Part shown: positions 1 through 10,831 of the stretch, in pieces
How the letters are laid out: each line of letters opens with the position of its first letter
Numbering within the stretch: position 1 is the first letter of the stretch
DNA from: Euphorbia lathyris
Lineage: Eukaryota; Streptophyta; Magnoliopsida; Malpighiales; Euphorbiaceae
Assembly: GCF_963576675.1 (NCBI RefSeq)
Contig: NC_088915.1
Coordinates: 43,801,501 to 43,865,500 of the forward strand
DNA length: 64,000 bases
Direction: 5' to 3'
Program-made: the position numbers and the translations under genes
Notes under the pieces: model-generated
What the model was told of the DNA's origin: nothing
What the model saw: only the letters and a program-made list of their open reading frames with translations
The model's database searches: none

Positions 1-1843
1 GACAATCCCTTCGGTGGAAACGTGGAAGAATATGTCTAGAAGCTACTGTCCAAAAATCGCGACGATCCGACGGTTCAATCTCCGGGAATCCGCGAAATAG
101 TGAACTGACCTGATGTAGATAAAGAAAAACGAATTTCTCCATTTTGTTTGTTTTTCCTTCTTTCATGAACACGGTGAGATTAAGATAGAATCAACCCTTA
201 TGAGATGCAACCAAAATAGATTGCCTCTAATTAACCAACACAAGATCAAAGAGAAAAGGAGATGAATGAAATTAATTAATCGACGGAAGCCGTATGAATT
301 CTTGTCCACGAACTTAGGGAAGTCGAATTCTCTTTCTCTCTCTAAGCTAGGGATTTCGAAAATCACTAGGTGGGATTAGGGAGCATTGGTCGAAATTCAC
401 ACATTAGGGGGTATATATATAATAACTTGTATCTAAACCCTAGTTAGATAGGAATAGGTTACTTAATAGGAATTCCATTCGCAATAGGATTCCTAATTAT
501 TATCTTATAATATATCAATTACATTTAGGATAATAATAAATAACCTAATTGGATAATAATAGGAGTATATTAATCTAATTAAAACTCCTAACTTAATTAT
601 CTCTTAATTAATTTAATTCACAAACCTAATCAAATTAGGATTAATGGAATTAAAATAATTCCTTATTTACTATATATAAATTTTGGCCACCCCTAATTAA
701 ATGGGCCTTACTGGGTTCATTTGGGCTTCCATCTATTAATGACATCCATCTCTCTTTTGGTTCCAAGTCTTATGTGTGATCCATTAGGTTCTTACTACTT
801 CTGGCCGTATGCAACTATTAAATTAATTTCTTCAAGAATTATATTTAATCCTTGCATAACGGAATGATGTACTGAGTATGTTATTGGCAAGTCTGTAATC
901 ATTCCCCCAGAGCCCGTTAAGAAGACAGGTTGATTCTGTCGTTAACCCTTCCGTATTAGTTACAGTATAATTCGATCCTTTATCAACTACATCCTTGAAC
1001 TGAATCTTATGACTATGGATGATGTCAAGTCACATATAGCGAGACGTTCGTTTTACTTATACAGCCGAGTCAACTCAAATAGATAGGTGAAGTGAAATCT
1101 GTATTTCTACTCTTAAGCTATCACCTTGCAAGGATTTAGAGTCGAGTCTTCCACAAGTGATCCTTGGATGTATCTCCCATTAATCGAGAGTGATAAATGC
1201 TCAATCCAATGTATAACTACCCTGACATTACCTCCTGTGACACCCAACCTTTGCAGTTCACACCCCAGAGTCATCTCTGTTAAGGATCGTGGGACCACAG
1301 GATCAAAGTCTCACATTCAGTAATTCAGGATGACCAATTAACATTCCTTTGAGTCTGAGGATTAGTTATACCTATTAATACCAATGAGATGAACAGGTGA
1401 CAAGGAAGAATCTACTCATCCTGTTATCTCAAATCGGATCCCCAATCCTAATGAACGACGTTTCATCGGATCTATGTAACTGTCCAGATATCTATATATA
1501 TGAAGCTTGTGAGATCAGCTTTCTGTCGGACAGAAGACATTGTTACATACAAGTCTCAACAGTGATATATCAATCCTAAACATATCACTTGACTTGGGGT
1601 GGTTTTAAGTTTATTAGTTTATTATAAAGTTTTGTCTCACTTCATGCTTGTATGAACACTTTATAATCACTTTAAACAAACTTACGGATTTCCTTTTATT
1701 AGACTTTATTTAGTGCTTAAAAGGGATTGCCTTTATATAGTTATAAAACATATATCTCATTAAAACAAATGATATAAAGAACAATTCATTTACATCAAGT
1801 TTGTATCCTGCAACAATTGTCTATAGGACACTAAACCCCAACA
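1..1843 (-). mobile_element. Copia LTR, minus strand, left end outside the window
   Basis: Read on the minus strand, this block begins at 1843 with TGTTGGGGTTTAGTGTCC. It aligns along most of its length with the LTR that starts at 33101. Shared landmarks are the first 30 bases, a stretch around 1480-1560, the words around 890-910 before a run of C, and an AT-rich part near 480-660. It is a related but diverged subfamily. It interrupts LINE ORF2 exactly at 1843/1844, and AAGCT at 1844-1848 is the expected right copy of a 5-bp target duplication. The opposite end, any primer binding site and the partner LTR lie beyond position 1, so a solo LTR cannot be told from a full element. No coding sequence is supported in it. 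Confidence 0.75.
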
Positions 1844-3577
1844 AAGCTTGCTCCAGATTCAGTTTGAGACCACGATCCCTTTCCTACCTTTCTTCATCTT
1901 CATGGAATGGACCATCTCCTGGGCAATAACAACATTATCCATCATTTGCCTGCCCGGAACAAAACTCCCTTGATTCTGGCTTATAATCTCCGGAAGGATC
2001 CGCCGGATTCTATTAGCCACAATCTTAGTGATAGCTTTATATAACACATTGCAAAGACTGATTGGCCTCATCTGAAGAAAGGAGGAAGGCTTATCAACTT
2101 TTGGGATCAGAACCAGGAGGGTTTTATTAACCAGCCTAATCTCGTTGGATCCACCAAAAACACCTAAAACAAAACTGTAAATGCCCTCCTTCACAATATC
2201 CCAGTGTTTATGGTAGAAACTAGCAGGAATACCATCGATCCCTGGAGCCTTAGTAGCTCCTATACTGGAGAAAGCCAGATCAATTTCTTTCTGGTCAATA
2301 GGATGGAAAGCTTCCTTAATAGCATCCTCCCCCAACCTAGGAAAAGAGATCCCAGAGTGGGCACTATTCAAGCCCACCGCTTCCTCTTTAAAAAGGCCTT
2401 TATAGAAATCAAGGGCAAGGCGACGAATATCTTCCTCCTCAAAGACCCAATCACCATTGGAGTCTTTGATAGCATCGATCCTATTCCTCTGTCTCCTAAT
2501 AATCGTTGAAAGGTGGAAAAACCTGGTGTTCCGGTCCCTGTCCTTAATCCAAGCCTTCCTAGATTTCTGGAACCAAAGAAGCTCTTCCTGTCTAAGCACT
2601 GCTTCCAACTCGTGTTGGAGAGATCTAAGATGACAATTTAGACTGTGGTCGAAGCGGATCTCCAAACAACGTTGAATGCCTTCCATCCTTCTTAAAAGTT
2701 TGTTTTTCCTTCTGATAATGTGGCCAAAGATGTTTTTATTCCATCCCACCACATTCCTCCTGAACCCCTCAGCGGCAAGGAGAACATCAGAGTGAGGTTG
2801 CCAATTGCTTTTAACAAAGTTCTTAAACTCAGGATGTGAGTCCCAAGCAACAAGATACCTAAAAGGTCTCTTCCCTTTAAGCCGATTACATTTAACCAGC
2901 TTAATGAGGATAGAGCAATGGTCAGAATGACGGAAAGGGAGATTAAGCACATTGACCTCGGGAAATTTATAAATTGCAGCAACATTAGCGTAAACTTTGT
3001 CTAACCGAACAAACACAATATTCCTTTTCCAGGTAAACTTGTGACCAGCAGCTCCCAAGTCCGACAACCCGCATAAATCCATACTTTGCTTGTGATTAAG
3101 GCACCGGTTCACATAATGATTACCCCCTCCTCTCTGATCACTCATAAGGGCAATGTCATTAAAGTCCCCAGCCACCAACCAACCATCCACCATGCTAGTA
3201 CTAATAGAGTACAGGATCTCCCACAGCCTTCTCCGGTTAGTCAAAACCGGATCGACATAAACAAAGGTGATAAAGAAAGGTTTATTACCAGGGTAACACA
3301 CCTTACTATGGATGAATTGACTGTCCATACTAATAATTTCAATATTAACTTGACCTGGCTTCCAAAAGAGCCAAATCCCCCCTGCCCGACCAGTAGCCTC
3401 CGATTTGACACAACTCCAATTCTTAAACTTTCTAACCACTTCATCTGCTTTGGAACCACTAACCTTGGTCTCCAGAAGAGCAAAACAGGAAGGATTAAAT
3501 TGCTTAATAAGATCATTAACATGGATGCGGGTTGCCTTGCTCGCCGCACCTCTAACATTCCAAACAAAAAAGTCCAT
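1844..3577 (-). pseudogene. LINE ORF2 fragment: AP endonuclease plus start of reverse transcriptase
   Basis: The product would nick target DNA and reverse-transcribe the LINE RNA. Residues 1-225 form an exonuclease-endonuclease-phosphatase domain with the expected catalytic set: Asn7 in WNVRG, Glu36 in LLETK, Asp138 and Asn140 in GDFND, and Asp219-His220 in SDHC. The reverse transcriptase starts around residue 430, with the RPISLCNVLYK motif near residue 504 and NQGSFVPGRQ near residue 538. The open frame stops at 1859. Shifting frame by one base near 1880 continues the family motif as LKLNLEQA up to 1844, so there is a one-base frameshift just before the Copia insertion. Only about 570 residues remain of a protein usually near 1300. 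The catalytic YADD box, RNase H and C-terminal region are missing. Confidence 0.9.
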
Positions 3578-3610
3578 CAGAAAGGAAGACTACTGACACA
3601 AGCCCATACC

Positions 3611-5755
3611 CTAGATCGGATATTTATTCGGGGCTCCAGAGAGCCTAGAAGAGGTGCCAGAAGGCCCCCTTTTATCCCAAGAATCCAACACACTATGGTT
3701 CTTTTTAGGGTTAGCTTTGGGTTTCTTCATATTCAACTTATTAACTCCCATAGATTTTCCAATTGGAACATCAACAAGAGGATTCAAATTACTAACCTCA
3801 TTATTCAACACTTTTCCTGTTGAGAGAAAGGTTTGGGAACTCCCTTTGGCATCAGCTTTAGAAACAAAAAGAGGATTAATAGATTCACCTAGGATGGAGG
3901 CTGGCTCGGCCGATTCAAGGCCTGTCATGCTTAACTCCATATGCTCATTAGAAGGATCCGAGTCCTATCCCTCCTCAATAGACAAGACACCGAACCTTGA
4001 CCCCGAACCGGATGCTGAGTCCACACCAGCATCACCACCCTTCTTGATGTCAAGGGGCCTAACCTTGATTTCAGGAGCAATATGGAGAGAGGTCATCTCT
4101 TTACTGATATCTGGAGAATGACTCCTAGCAGCATTAGCTCGTGGCTTCCTTCTAACCGACCTTTTGGCAAGCATCCATGGGCCAAAATTCCTTCATTCAC
4201 CTTGATTCTCCTCAGCTCTACCTATAATAGGTGCCACCATCTCCTCCACCACCTTTCTCTTTTTAGGACATCCATCATAGGTATGGCCAAACATGCCACA
4301 CTCATAGCAGATATTGTGTATACCTTCATATTCAATATGAAAGACCTTATTTTGAACATAGAATTTGGACAGGAGAGGCTTAGCGAGATCAATGTCAATA
4401 CACACCCTGGCAAACTTGCCCCTCACTGCCCCAACGGTAGTCTTATCAACATGGTGAACCTTCCCAACAAGGCCACCAATCTTATTCAAGAATCTTTCAC
4501 TGTAGTATTCAATAGGTAGACCTGGAAATCTAACCCAAGTAAGGATCCTGTTTACCGAGCAATCATGAGGATTGAAGTTTGGGACCCATGGTCTCAGTGC
4601 CAAAACATGATTGGAGATAATATAAGGTCCACCATTAACAACAACATTGAAATCTTCAGCCCTTGTAAATTTAATGACATAATAGTCATTTTCAAGGTCT
4701 GTAATGGTAACCTTTCCTTTCTTCGCCCATTGTGCCTGGATCCTTTGGGCAAAGTAATTGAAGCTAATCCTTTTCCCAAGAACAGTGACAATTAAAGCCA
4801 ATTTCCACTTGGATCTAAGGACACGCTTGTCTTCAGAGGAAAGACGGATCTTAGGACACAGAGGGTCCTCTGGCTCTCCATCCTCAATATCGGAGTCGGA
4901 AAAGAAGTCCCCAGACTCATCCTCGTTAGTGTCCTCCTCCATCATGGGTTCCTCCTCAACCACCCCCAACACCTTATCTCTCCAGGAAGAATTCCCCCAG
5001 TCATTCTTCAAACCATGATTATCAATTGTATCTGTAATTTGCTTCAGGCCCGGGATAGCACTAGGGCTAGGGGCCATAGCCCGATCCCTAACTTGGCCTT
5101 CCATTGTTACTGTCGGTATCCCTGTGGCAACAAATCCCTCATTCACACCATCACCCAGGCTCAGAATGCCCAAATTCCCGGAAGCAGGGCCCGAAGCCGG
5201 CCTTCCCGCGGCCTGCGCGGCATGCACGTCCTGCGTGGCTTGCGCGGCTTGCACGGCCTGCGCAGCGAAAGTGGCTTGCGCATCCTGTGAGGCCCGTATG
5301 GCTTGTGCGGCCTGCGCGATCTGCATCGCTGGTGTGTCATGCCCGGTCTGTGTAGCCTGTACGGCTAGCTCGGCATGCGCGGCCTGGGCCGGTTTCCGCA
5401 ACCCCGGCGGATCATCACCGAACAGCCCCTCACCCACAGGATCTTCCCCAATCCCTGCGGACACCCTATCTCCATTGCCGCTGATCCCACCTGCCGGATC
5501 CGGCCCCTCACCCCCCTGGTTCACCGGCCGCCCCCTCTCCCTGGACTGATCTCTCAGCCGCTCCCCGCTCCCCCGCCTCCTCCTAGGAGACTCGCCCAAT
5601 CCCTCATCCCCTTCTCCTTCCGGCGCAAGAACCGACGCCTTAGCCATCCCAGCCGCTCGATCCATCCTTCCTTGCGACGAACGGCCGCCTGCGCCGCCCA
5701 GCCCTGCCGTCGTTTTCGCCAACGCCCTATCCCGCTCCTTCGTCGTTTTCGCCAT
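3611..5755 (-). pseudogene. LINE ORF1 (DUF4283 / CCHC gag-like protein) with two in-frame stops
   Basis: This encodes the RNA-binding ORF1 protein of a plant L1-like LINE. The N-terminus is rich in charged residues, followed by an alanine/glutamine-rich degenerate repeat (roughly residues 120-190). A DUF4283 domain (about 305-470) is followed by a zf-CCHC_4 knuckle, CYECGMFGHTYDGC, near residue 480. A TGA at 4193-4195 stops translation after 520 codons. The same frame continues with the typical GPWMLAKR motif, a second stop (TAG at 3965-3967) and a tail ending at 3611. The frame is therefore intact apart from two nonsense codons. The DNA for the repeat (about 5180-5420) is far richer in GC than its surroundings. 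The start at 5755 gives MAKTTKERD; no better upstream start is visible. Confidence 0.85.
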
Positions 5756-5789
5756 ATATTCTCTCGCCCATATGTAATATTGAAATTAT

Positions 5790-6600
5790 TGTGATTATAT
5801 ATCTAATATAGTTAAAATAAACCTTTAAATAAAATCTCTTAAAACGATTAAACTTTGAAAAAAAATCTTAACGAGGTATTCTGGAATAAATGAATAATTA
5901 TATAAAAATATTTTATAAAATTATATGTTGACTGAATCGGCCGACTTCCGGAAGGTCGGCCCTGCTTGTGGTAGCAGCAAGAGCTGTTGTCGCAGACAGC
6001 AACTCAAATAAAAGGTCGGGGTTGCTGCCCCGCAGCAGCAACCCCAAACGTTATTTTTTTTTTATTAGTTAAGTTTTAATCTCATTAAAACATATATCTA
6101 GAACTTATTAATTATCAAATAATTATATTTGTTTACTTTGGATCAATTAATAAAATCACCATTATAAATTAATCTTATAAAATTCCTAACCTAGTTCTTA
6201 TGTTCATCGTCTACTTTAATCAAATTAAAATCAATATCATAATCAATATCATAATCACTTTTAGTTATCAAATAATTAAAATAACTATTTATCTTTTAGA
6301 TTAATTAATTAAATCAAATTTATCAATTAACCTAACGATAAATCGATTCAATCTCATTAAAAAAGTTAATATATTCATATATGAAATAACGGATTTAACG
6401 CAGACTCTGATACCATTATAGAAAAATAGGCAAACACAGGCACAACGGAAATATAATTTTTTTTTGCCTATTTTCCTAAAACCAAGATCTGTAAACCGTT
6501 ATTTCATATAAATAGGGATAGCGAAATATCTTTATTGGTGATCTATTTACAGTTGCAAACGAAGTGCCCATTATAAAGTAAATCGTTAATTTTTGAATTT
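5790..6600 (-). mobile_element. Copia fragment: leader, primer binding site and LTR end
   Basis: On the minus strand this reads as the end of a Copia LTR (6417 to about 6600), a tRNA-Met type primer binding site (6403-6415, TGGTATCAGAGTC), then untranslated leader down to about 5790. The LTR part matches the terminal LTR segment at 38300-38419, including the sentence around a shared GCAAACGAAGTGCCC. The leader matches 38420-38600 and contains GC-rich hairpins like those at 53100-53260. The rest of the LTR and all coding sequence are gone. It has the same orientation as the LTR at 1-1843, but no polypurine tract precedes that LTR, so they need not be one element. Confidence 0.75.
6018..6045. 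other. GC-rich hairpin in Copia leader
   Basis: Two 11-base arms (6018-6028 and 6035-6045) pair perfectly around a 6-base loop. Just left of it (about 5939-5961) is a second near-palindrome centred on TTCCGGAA. The position, between primer binding site and gag, matches the hairpin at 53120-53162 in a related element. Confidence 0.6.
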
Positions 6601-6871
6601 AAGAACTTCTAATCTTATATTTTCTAGGACATAAGCACGTGAAAAATACTTTCGAAGTTTTAGTATGAATTAATTCATTTGCCTTTATTATTATTATTAT
6701 TATTATTTTATATGCATATAATTATTAAACTTATTCGGGAAAACAACATCTAAAGAAAACATATGTATGCTGAATCTAGACATATTGAAATTAAATATGG
6801 ACATCATATATCTAATTAGCACCTAAACTACGATCCAAATGCACAAGTTCTTGATGAGATCAACCATGGTT
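6600..6871. other. AT-rich spacer
   Basis: This is AT-rich DNA with a short ATT trinucleotide run near 6688-6706. I see no coding sequence, RNA gene or element boundary in it. Confidence 0.5.
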
Positions 6872-6879
6872 TTTAGAGG

Positions 6880-7232
6880 CAGTGGCGGAGCCAGAGTTCA
6901 AAGTCCAAAGGGGCTCCATTGCATGAAGATTGGCTTTGATTCATAGTAGTCAATTCAAAATTTAAAGGAGAATAAGGTTTAAGGGAAAAAATTAAAATGA
7001 GATAAAAAGTGAAGAGAGGGAGATTCAAACATAGGACCAATTGGATGTAGAGATTCCTTTAATTATCACCTACAACCAACTATCCAAACTTAGTCTTATG
7101 CCATATAATCACATTCTACATTATAAGTACTAATTTTAACTATTTTGGGGGGCTGCTCGGACTCAACCGCTATTTGTCGAGGGTGTTCCGGAGGGTCGGG
7201 AGACCCTCCCCTACCCCCTGGCTCCACCCCTG
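6880..7232. mobile_element. hAT-type MITE with 8-bp target duplication
   Basis: The 353-bp element has short imperfect terminal inverted repeats (CAGTGGCGGAGCCAG at the left, the complement of CAGGGGTGGAGCCAG at the right). It is flanked by a perfect 8-bp duplication TTTAGAGG at 6872-6879 and 7233-7240. Terminal CAGNGGCGGAGCC and 8-bp duplications are hallmarks of hAT elements. It has no coding capacity, so it depended on a transposase elsewhere. A second, truncated copy in the opposite orientation lies at 9770-9935. Confidence 0.9.
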
Positions 7233-7240
7233 TTTAGAGG

Positions 7241-8864
7241 TATAATTCATGCATGTCCGATTTTTACATATCTGTTCTTTATTTCCTCTTATCTTTTCTA
7301 TTTCCTCTTTTTTTCTTTTTCCAAAAATTCGATTAAATTTGGTTATGTTTTAAAATTCAGTTTTATTGTTAGTGATTTTTCATGTTTGATTTCCATTTTT
7401 TATTTCATCAATTTGTTTGATTGCTAAAACAAATTGATAACAAAATGAAATTTAAACAGACATTTGTGTTTATCATTGTGATAGTTTGAGGCTTGTGATT
7501 TATGAGTGAGAAATCTTTATCTTTCTAGATTTTATTTTTTATGTAATTTCTAGGAACTAGCCAAATGCTTTAATTCATGTTAAATATAGATAAATTTATG
7601 AGAAATTACATATGTTTAGAATGGACAGTTGGAAGCCTTTAAATGATAGTGGAATGTAGCACACCCTTCCATCCATTTATAAGCCTCCTAAAAGAGAAAA
7701 TTCAGTTTGTCCCTAATAGCATAGGAACTCCCAAAAAATCCCATATTCTGTATTTTGCATGAAAAATTGACAAGTGATGAGCAAATGTTACCTCAGGATT
7801 TTTGGAGACTTTTTCCTTATCCACGGGATTCTTGATATCTCTGCTTTCAACCTTCTTTTCTATTATTTGTCTATACCCTTTGTCTGTCCATTATTTTCTG
7901 TGTGATTGGTTCTAATTGGGTTCTCTGTTTTGTTATTGCTGAACTTACTTGTTGATGTTGAAAATGGTTTCTCTAACAGGATGAAGTTTAGTGAAGTAAA
8001 AAGTTGGATGGATGTGAAAGGGGTATAAGAAGGAAATTTAAGAAGAGGGAAAAAAGGTGTTCTATCTTCATCTATGATTTAGTGATTTTGAGTCTCTGCT
8101 CCTCAAAACCAAAACCTGGCCTAAAGAACAAAGGACCAAAACCTCCTCAAAACCATAACCTGGCATGAAGAAGTGATAGATGAAGAATCAATAATAGAAG
8201 AGTTGAAGGAAAGAGGAGAGTGGGACTATTTTATTCCGCCAGATCTGGCCAATTTTTGCAGTTTAAGAAGAAGTGAAGAGGGCGAAGATGAAGATGAAAA
8301 GTAAGAGGAAGGTCTACATTGGAGAAGTGTCATAGGACAACCCCCCTCTTTCTTTTTCGTTGTGTCTGTTTGCTCTCTTTTATAGAACAAGCAGACTTGG
8401 TGGCCAAGCAGTGTGATGTGTCAACTGCTTGACCACCAGGAGTTTTTGTGTCAATTGCTTGACCACCAGAAGTTCTACTTAACCTTTGTATCTCTTTGAG
8501 TATTTCGGTATTTGCATGGGAATGAGCCTATTATATTATATTATATTATATTGGGCTTCTTGGATTGCTTTGGTCCATTAATTGTAAAAAATAAAAATTG
8601 TTAATGAAATTCCATTTGTATTTTGAAAAAGAGAGGAAGCATAGACAAGAGCAGCGGGTTACTCGATTGAAGCAATAGAGGCATAGATAGAGCTAGCAGC
8701 AAATGTGGTTTCGCCACTTGCCATCAGTTGGGGGATTGTCTTGCGGTTGCATAGGCTTTAATCCCTAGTTTTTGGACATGCCCCATCAATTACGTATTTA
8801 ATACAAATTGGTGACCTTCCAGCCAGGAACAAGCTTTCCGCTTTCCTTCCCTGCTTAGGCCTTC
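7241..8864. other. Gene-free AT-rich region
   Basis: No convincing gene is seen. Noted items are an imperfect tandem duplication of a unit containing TGCTTGACCACCAG (about 8425-8474) and a TATAT-type microsatellite at 8532-8553. There is also purine-rich DNA at 8160-8320 that is open only for short distances. Confidence 0.4.
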
Positions 8865-9473
8865 ATGATCCCTAGGCTTATTTTACGCTTGCTTCTGCTT
8901 TTGTTTTGTAACAAACTTATCTGGCAAATCTGGAATTGTGGCACTCCACTCGCCGCCAATGCGGAAGGATGCCGCCGAAAAGAATGGAACGTTGCTTCGC
9001 TCTACTGGATGCGTCGGATCCCATATAACAAGCTCGCTTTTTATCCTCCAATTCAAACATGTGAGCGCACAAGTTTTCATTTTAATCCTACCAACAAGTT
9101 AATTAAATGTTTCCATTGTAAACGTCAATTAGCATGGAAGTTTTTATTATTGTTTTTAATCACTTAAAGGTTTACAACTAAAAAACTTATTATTATAATT
9201 AGGTTTATACTTAGTTTACATTTTGATATATAAAATAAAATTCAATATTATTTTATACATATTCAACTAAAGACATAAGTAGCATGGTTTTAAATTAATA
9301 TCCTAGCCAATTGATTTTTAACGAACTATAAGAATATTTTTTTCCTTTTTAACAAAAATGTAATTAAAAATGTAATTAACAACAATTTATAACGAAATAT
9401 CAGTATATCTAGTAATGTAAATATTTATGAAATAAATTGGTTATAAAGGCAAAATTATAAAAAAAAAATGAAA
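8865..9473. other. Unassigned stretch with two short overlapping open frames
   Basis: A 100-codon plus-strand frame (8865-9167) and a 65-codon minus-strand frame (9080-8883) overlap. Neither resembles a family I recognise and neither has splice or promoter support. The codon content is not decisive. I do not call a gene; 9170-9470 is AT-rich and empty. Confidence 0.3.
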
Positions 9474-9756
9474 ATTTACCTCGGACAAAATGGGTATCTA
9501 CAAACACTTTGGTCATTGATAACCAATTCTGCTTCATCTCTATCGGGAGCTCCATGTACCATACTAGAGGTTCTCCCATTAGTAAGTTACAGAATAAGTC
9601 TGTCATATCTTTTTCTCTGAAACCAGCAGCATGCATACTGGATAGATAATGATGCAAATGCCCTAAAGGATCTAGCACGCCATCGTATTTCCTGAACTTG
9701 GGTGAAGGCCTTGCAATCGGCCCGATCTGCATTCCGAATACCTCCTCCTCAATCAC
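9474..9756 (-). pseudogene. Gypsy gag fragment (Retrotrans_gag)
   Basis: About 94 codons on the minus strand resemble the N-terminal half of a plant Gypsy gag core. The pattern is PKFRKYDGVLDPLGHL, then a helix with MTDLFCNLLMGEPLVWY, then LSMTKVFVDTHF. These correspond to the conserved YDG-x-DP-x-H and L-x-G-x-A-x-W-Y steps of Retrotrans_gag. Homology ends at about 9474, where AT-rich DNA begins, and at 9756 where a hAT fragment abuts. No zinc knuckle, protease or polymerase remains. It is an old relic. Confidence 0.7.
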
Positions 9757-9769
9757 TAGGGATCCTCTC

Positions 9770-9935
9770 AGGGGCGGACCCAGAGGGGGCGGGGAGGGTC
9801 GACCGACCCTCCATCCCTCCGGAACACCCTTGAAGAACAGTGGTTCAGTCCCGAGCAGGCCCCAAAATAGTTAAAATGAGTACTTATAATATAGGACATG
9901 ATTATATGACATAAAATACAATATATTTTTTAAAT
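9770..9935. mobile_element. Truncated hAT MITE, inverted copy of 6880-7232
   Basis: It begins CAGGGGCGGACCCAG at 9770 and then follows the reverse complement of about 7060-7232, including the words for GGAGGGTCG, GTGTTCC and TATTTTGGGG. Similarity fades near 9935, so the other terminal repeat is missing. Confidence 0.7.
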
Positions 9936-10059
9936 TTTTTCACGTTTAATCATATATTTGTGATCTGTTACTCATGGATGATAAAATGAACACATATATG
10001 AAGTGTAGATGACAAGATTCATGACCGAGAAGACAATTTGATAGATAATTTCTCCAATT

Positions 10060-10179
10060 GACCAAACTTGTCAACGTTAGGGATAAAATTGCTCTTGGCT
10101 GCCAACGTTAAAGGTAAAATTGCACTATGTTAGACGTTGGGGGTAAAATTGTTATTAGGTGTAAATGTTAGGGTATTTT
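10060..10179. repeat. Dispersed repeat interrupted by the Copia element
   Basis: This is a short region built of near-repeated phrases of the type CGTTAGGGGTAAAATTG. It resumes at 15303 with the words ACACCTTATCC after the Copia insertion. The same sentence, uninterrupted, occurs at about 34757-34870. It therefore serves as an empty-site reference for the Copia insertion. Confidence 0.7.
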
Positions 10180-10742
10180 TGTTAGGAATTTATAAACACA
10201 AAACCAAATTCCTCTTCCAGGACACAACGACAAAACGCGGAAATAAAATACGGAATATAGAAATAATCAAACAAGAAAGAACACAAGAATTTTACAAGGT
10301 TCACCACAAAACAGTGGCTAATCCTTGGAGCTACTGCAAGAAGCTCTTTGCACTATAGGAGAATGGAGCACAAGTATTACAACACTCAATCATTCACTCA
10401 CTACCCAAAACCCAAGTGCACCCTACTCAGTTTTGATCACACACAATTTACACAGATGTGTAGAGTGAGAATTCCTGCAATACTTCTAAGCAAACACTCA
10501 CACCCTTTTACAACTCTTCTCTCTTAATTCTCCAGAACTATGGAGCCACTATTTATATGAAACAAAAAACCCTAAAAATAGAATGTGATGCTTCGTAATC
10601 TCCATCTTCAATTAATGTGTAGTAGAGATCAAGATAACCTTTTAAATTCTTGACAAGGTTCAAAGCATAATCCTCCATCTTCTGGATAATAAATGCTTCA
10701 TTTATTATGCACATAAAAACATACATGCACCTATTTCCAACA
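10180..10742 (-). repeat. Copia-1 3' LTR
   Basis: It begins TGTTAGGAAT and ends TTCCAACA on the plus strand, 563 bp. It is the 3' LTR because the element is on the minus strand and the polypurine tract abuts it at 10743. Confidence 0.95.
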
Positions 10743-10831
10743 ATCTCCCACTTGAAGACTTATTTCAATTAGTCTTCACATCAACTTCAGTGCAACGACA
10801 ACGAAACAAAGCAGTAGCTCAAACAACCTCT

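Larger units (their letters stand above)
1844..5790 (-). mobile_element. L1-like LINE, 5' part, interrupted by a Copia LTR
   Basis: This is a non-LTR retrotransposon of the plant L1 type, transcribed right to left. ORF1 lies at 5755-3611 and ORF2 begins at 3577, with a 33-base gap, the usual L1 order. The element is cut inside the reverse transcriptase by the LTR at 1-1843, so its poly-A end and target duplication are outside the window. Immediately upstream (right) is Copia leader sequence, so the LINE probably inserted into an older Copia element of the same orientation. Both ORFs carry inactivating changes, so the copy is dead. Confidence 0.85.

Noticed and set aside
3086..4121. Long plus-strand frames opposite LINE ORFs
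   Set aside because: They overlap the well-supported LINE endonuclease and ORF1 tail and have no motif of their own.
5124..5549. 141-codon Cys/Ala-rich plus-strand frame
   Set aside because: It is the exact antisense of the Ala/Gln repeat of LINE ORF1. Its cysteines come from the complement of GCA/GCC repeats.
1..5790. A single Copia element with the LINE inside (LTR at 1-1843 as the 3' LTR of the fragment at 5790-6600)
   Set aside because: No polypurine tract lies before the LTR at 1843, and the LTR cuts LINE coding sequence directly. Separate insertions are simpler, though the matter cannot be closed within the window.
8865..9167. 100-codon frame with hydrophobic start
   Set aside because: No recognisable domain or gene structure, and it overlaps an opposite-strand frame. 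Kept only as an unassigned stretch.
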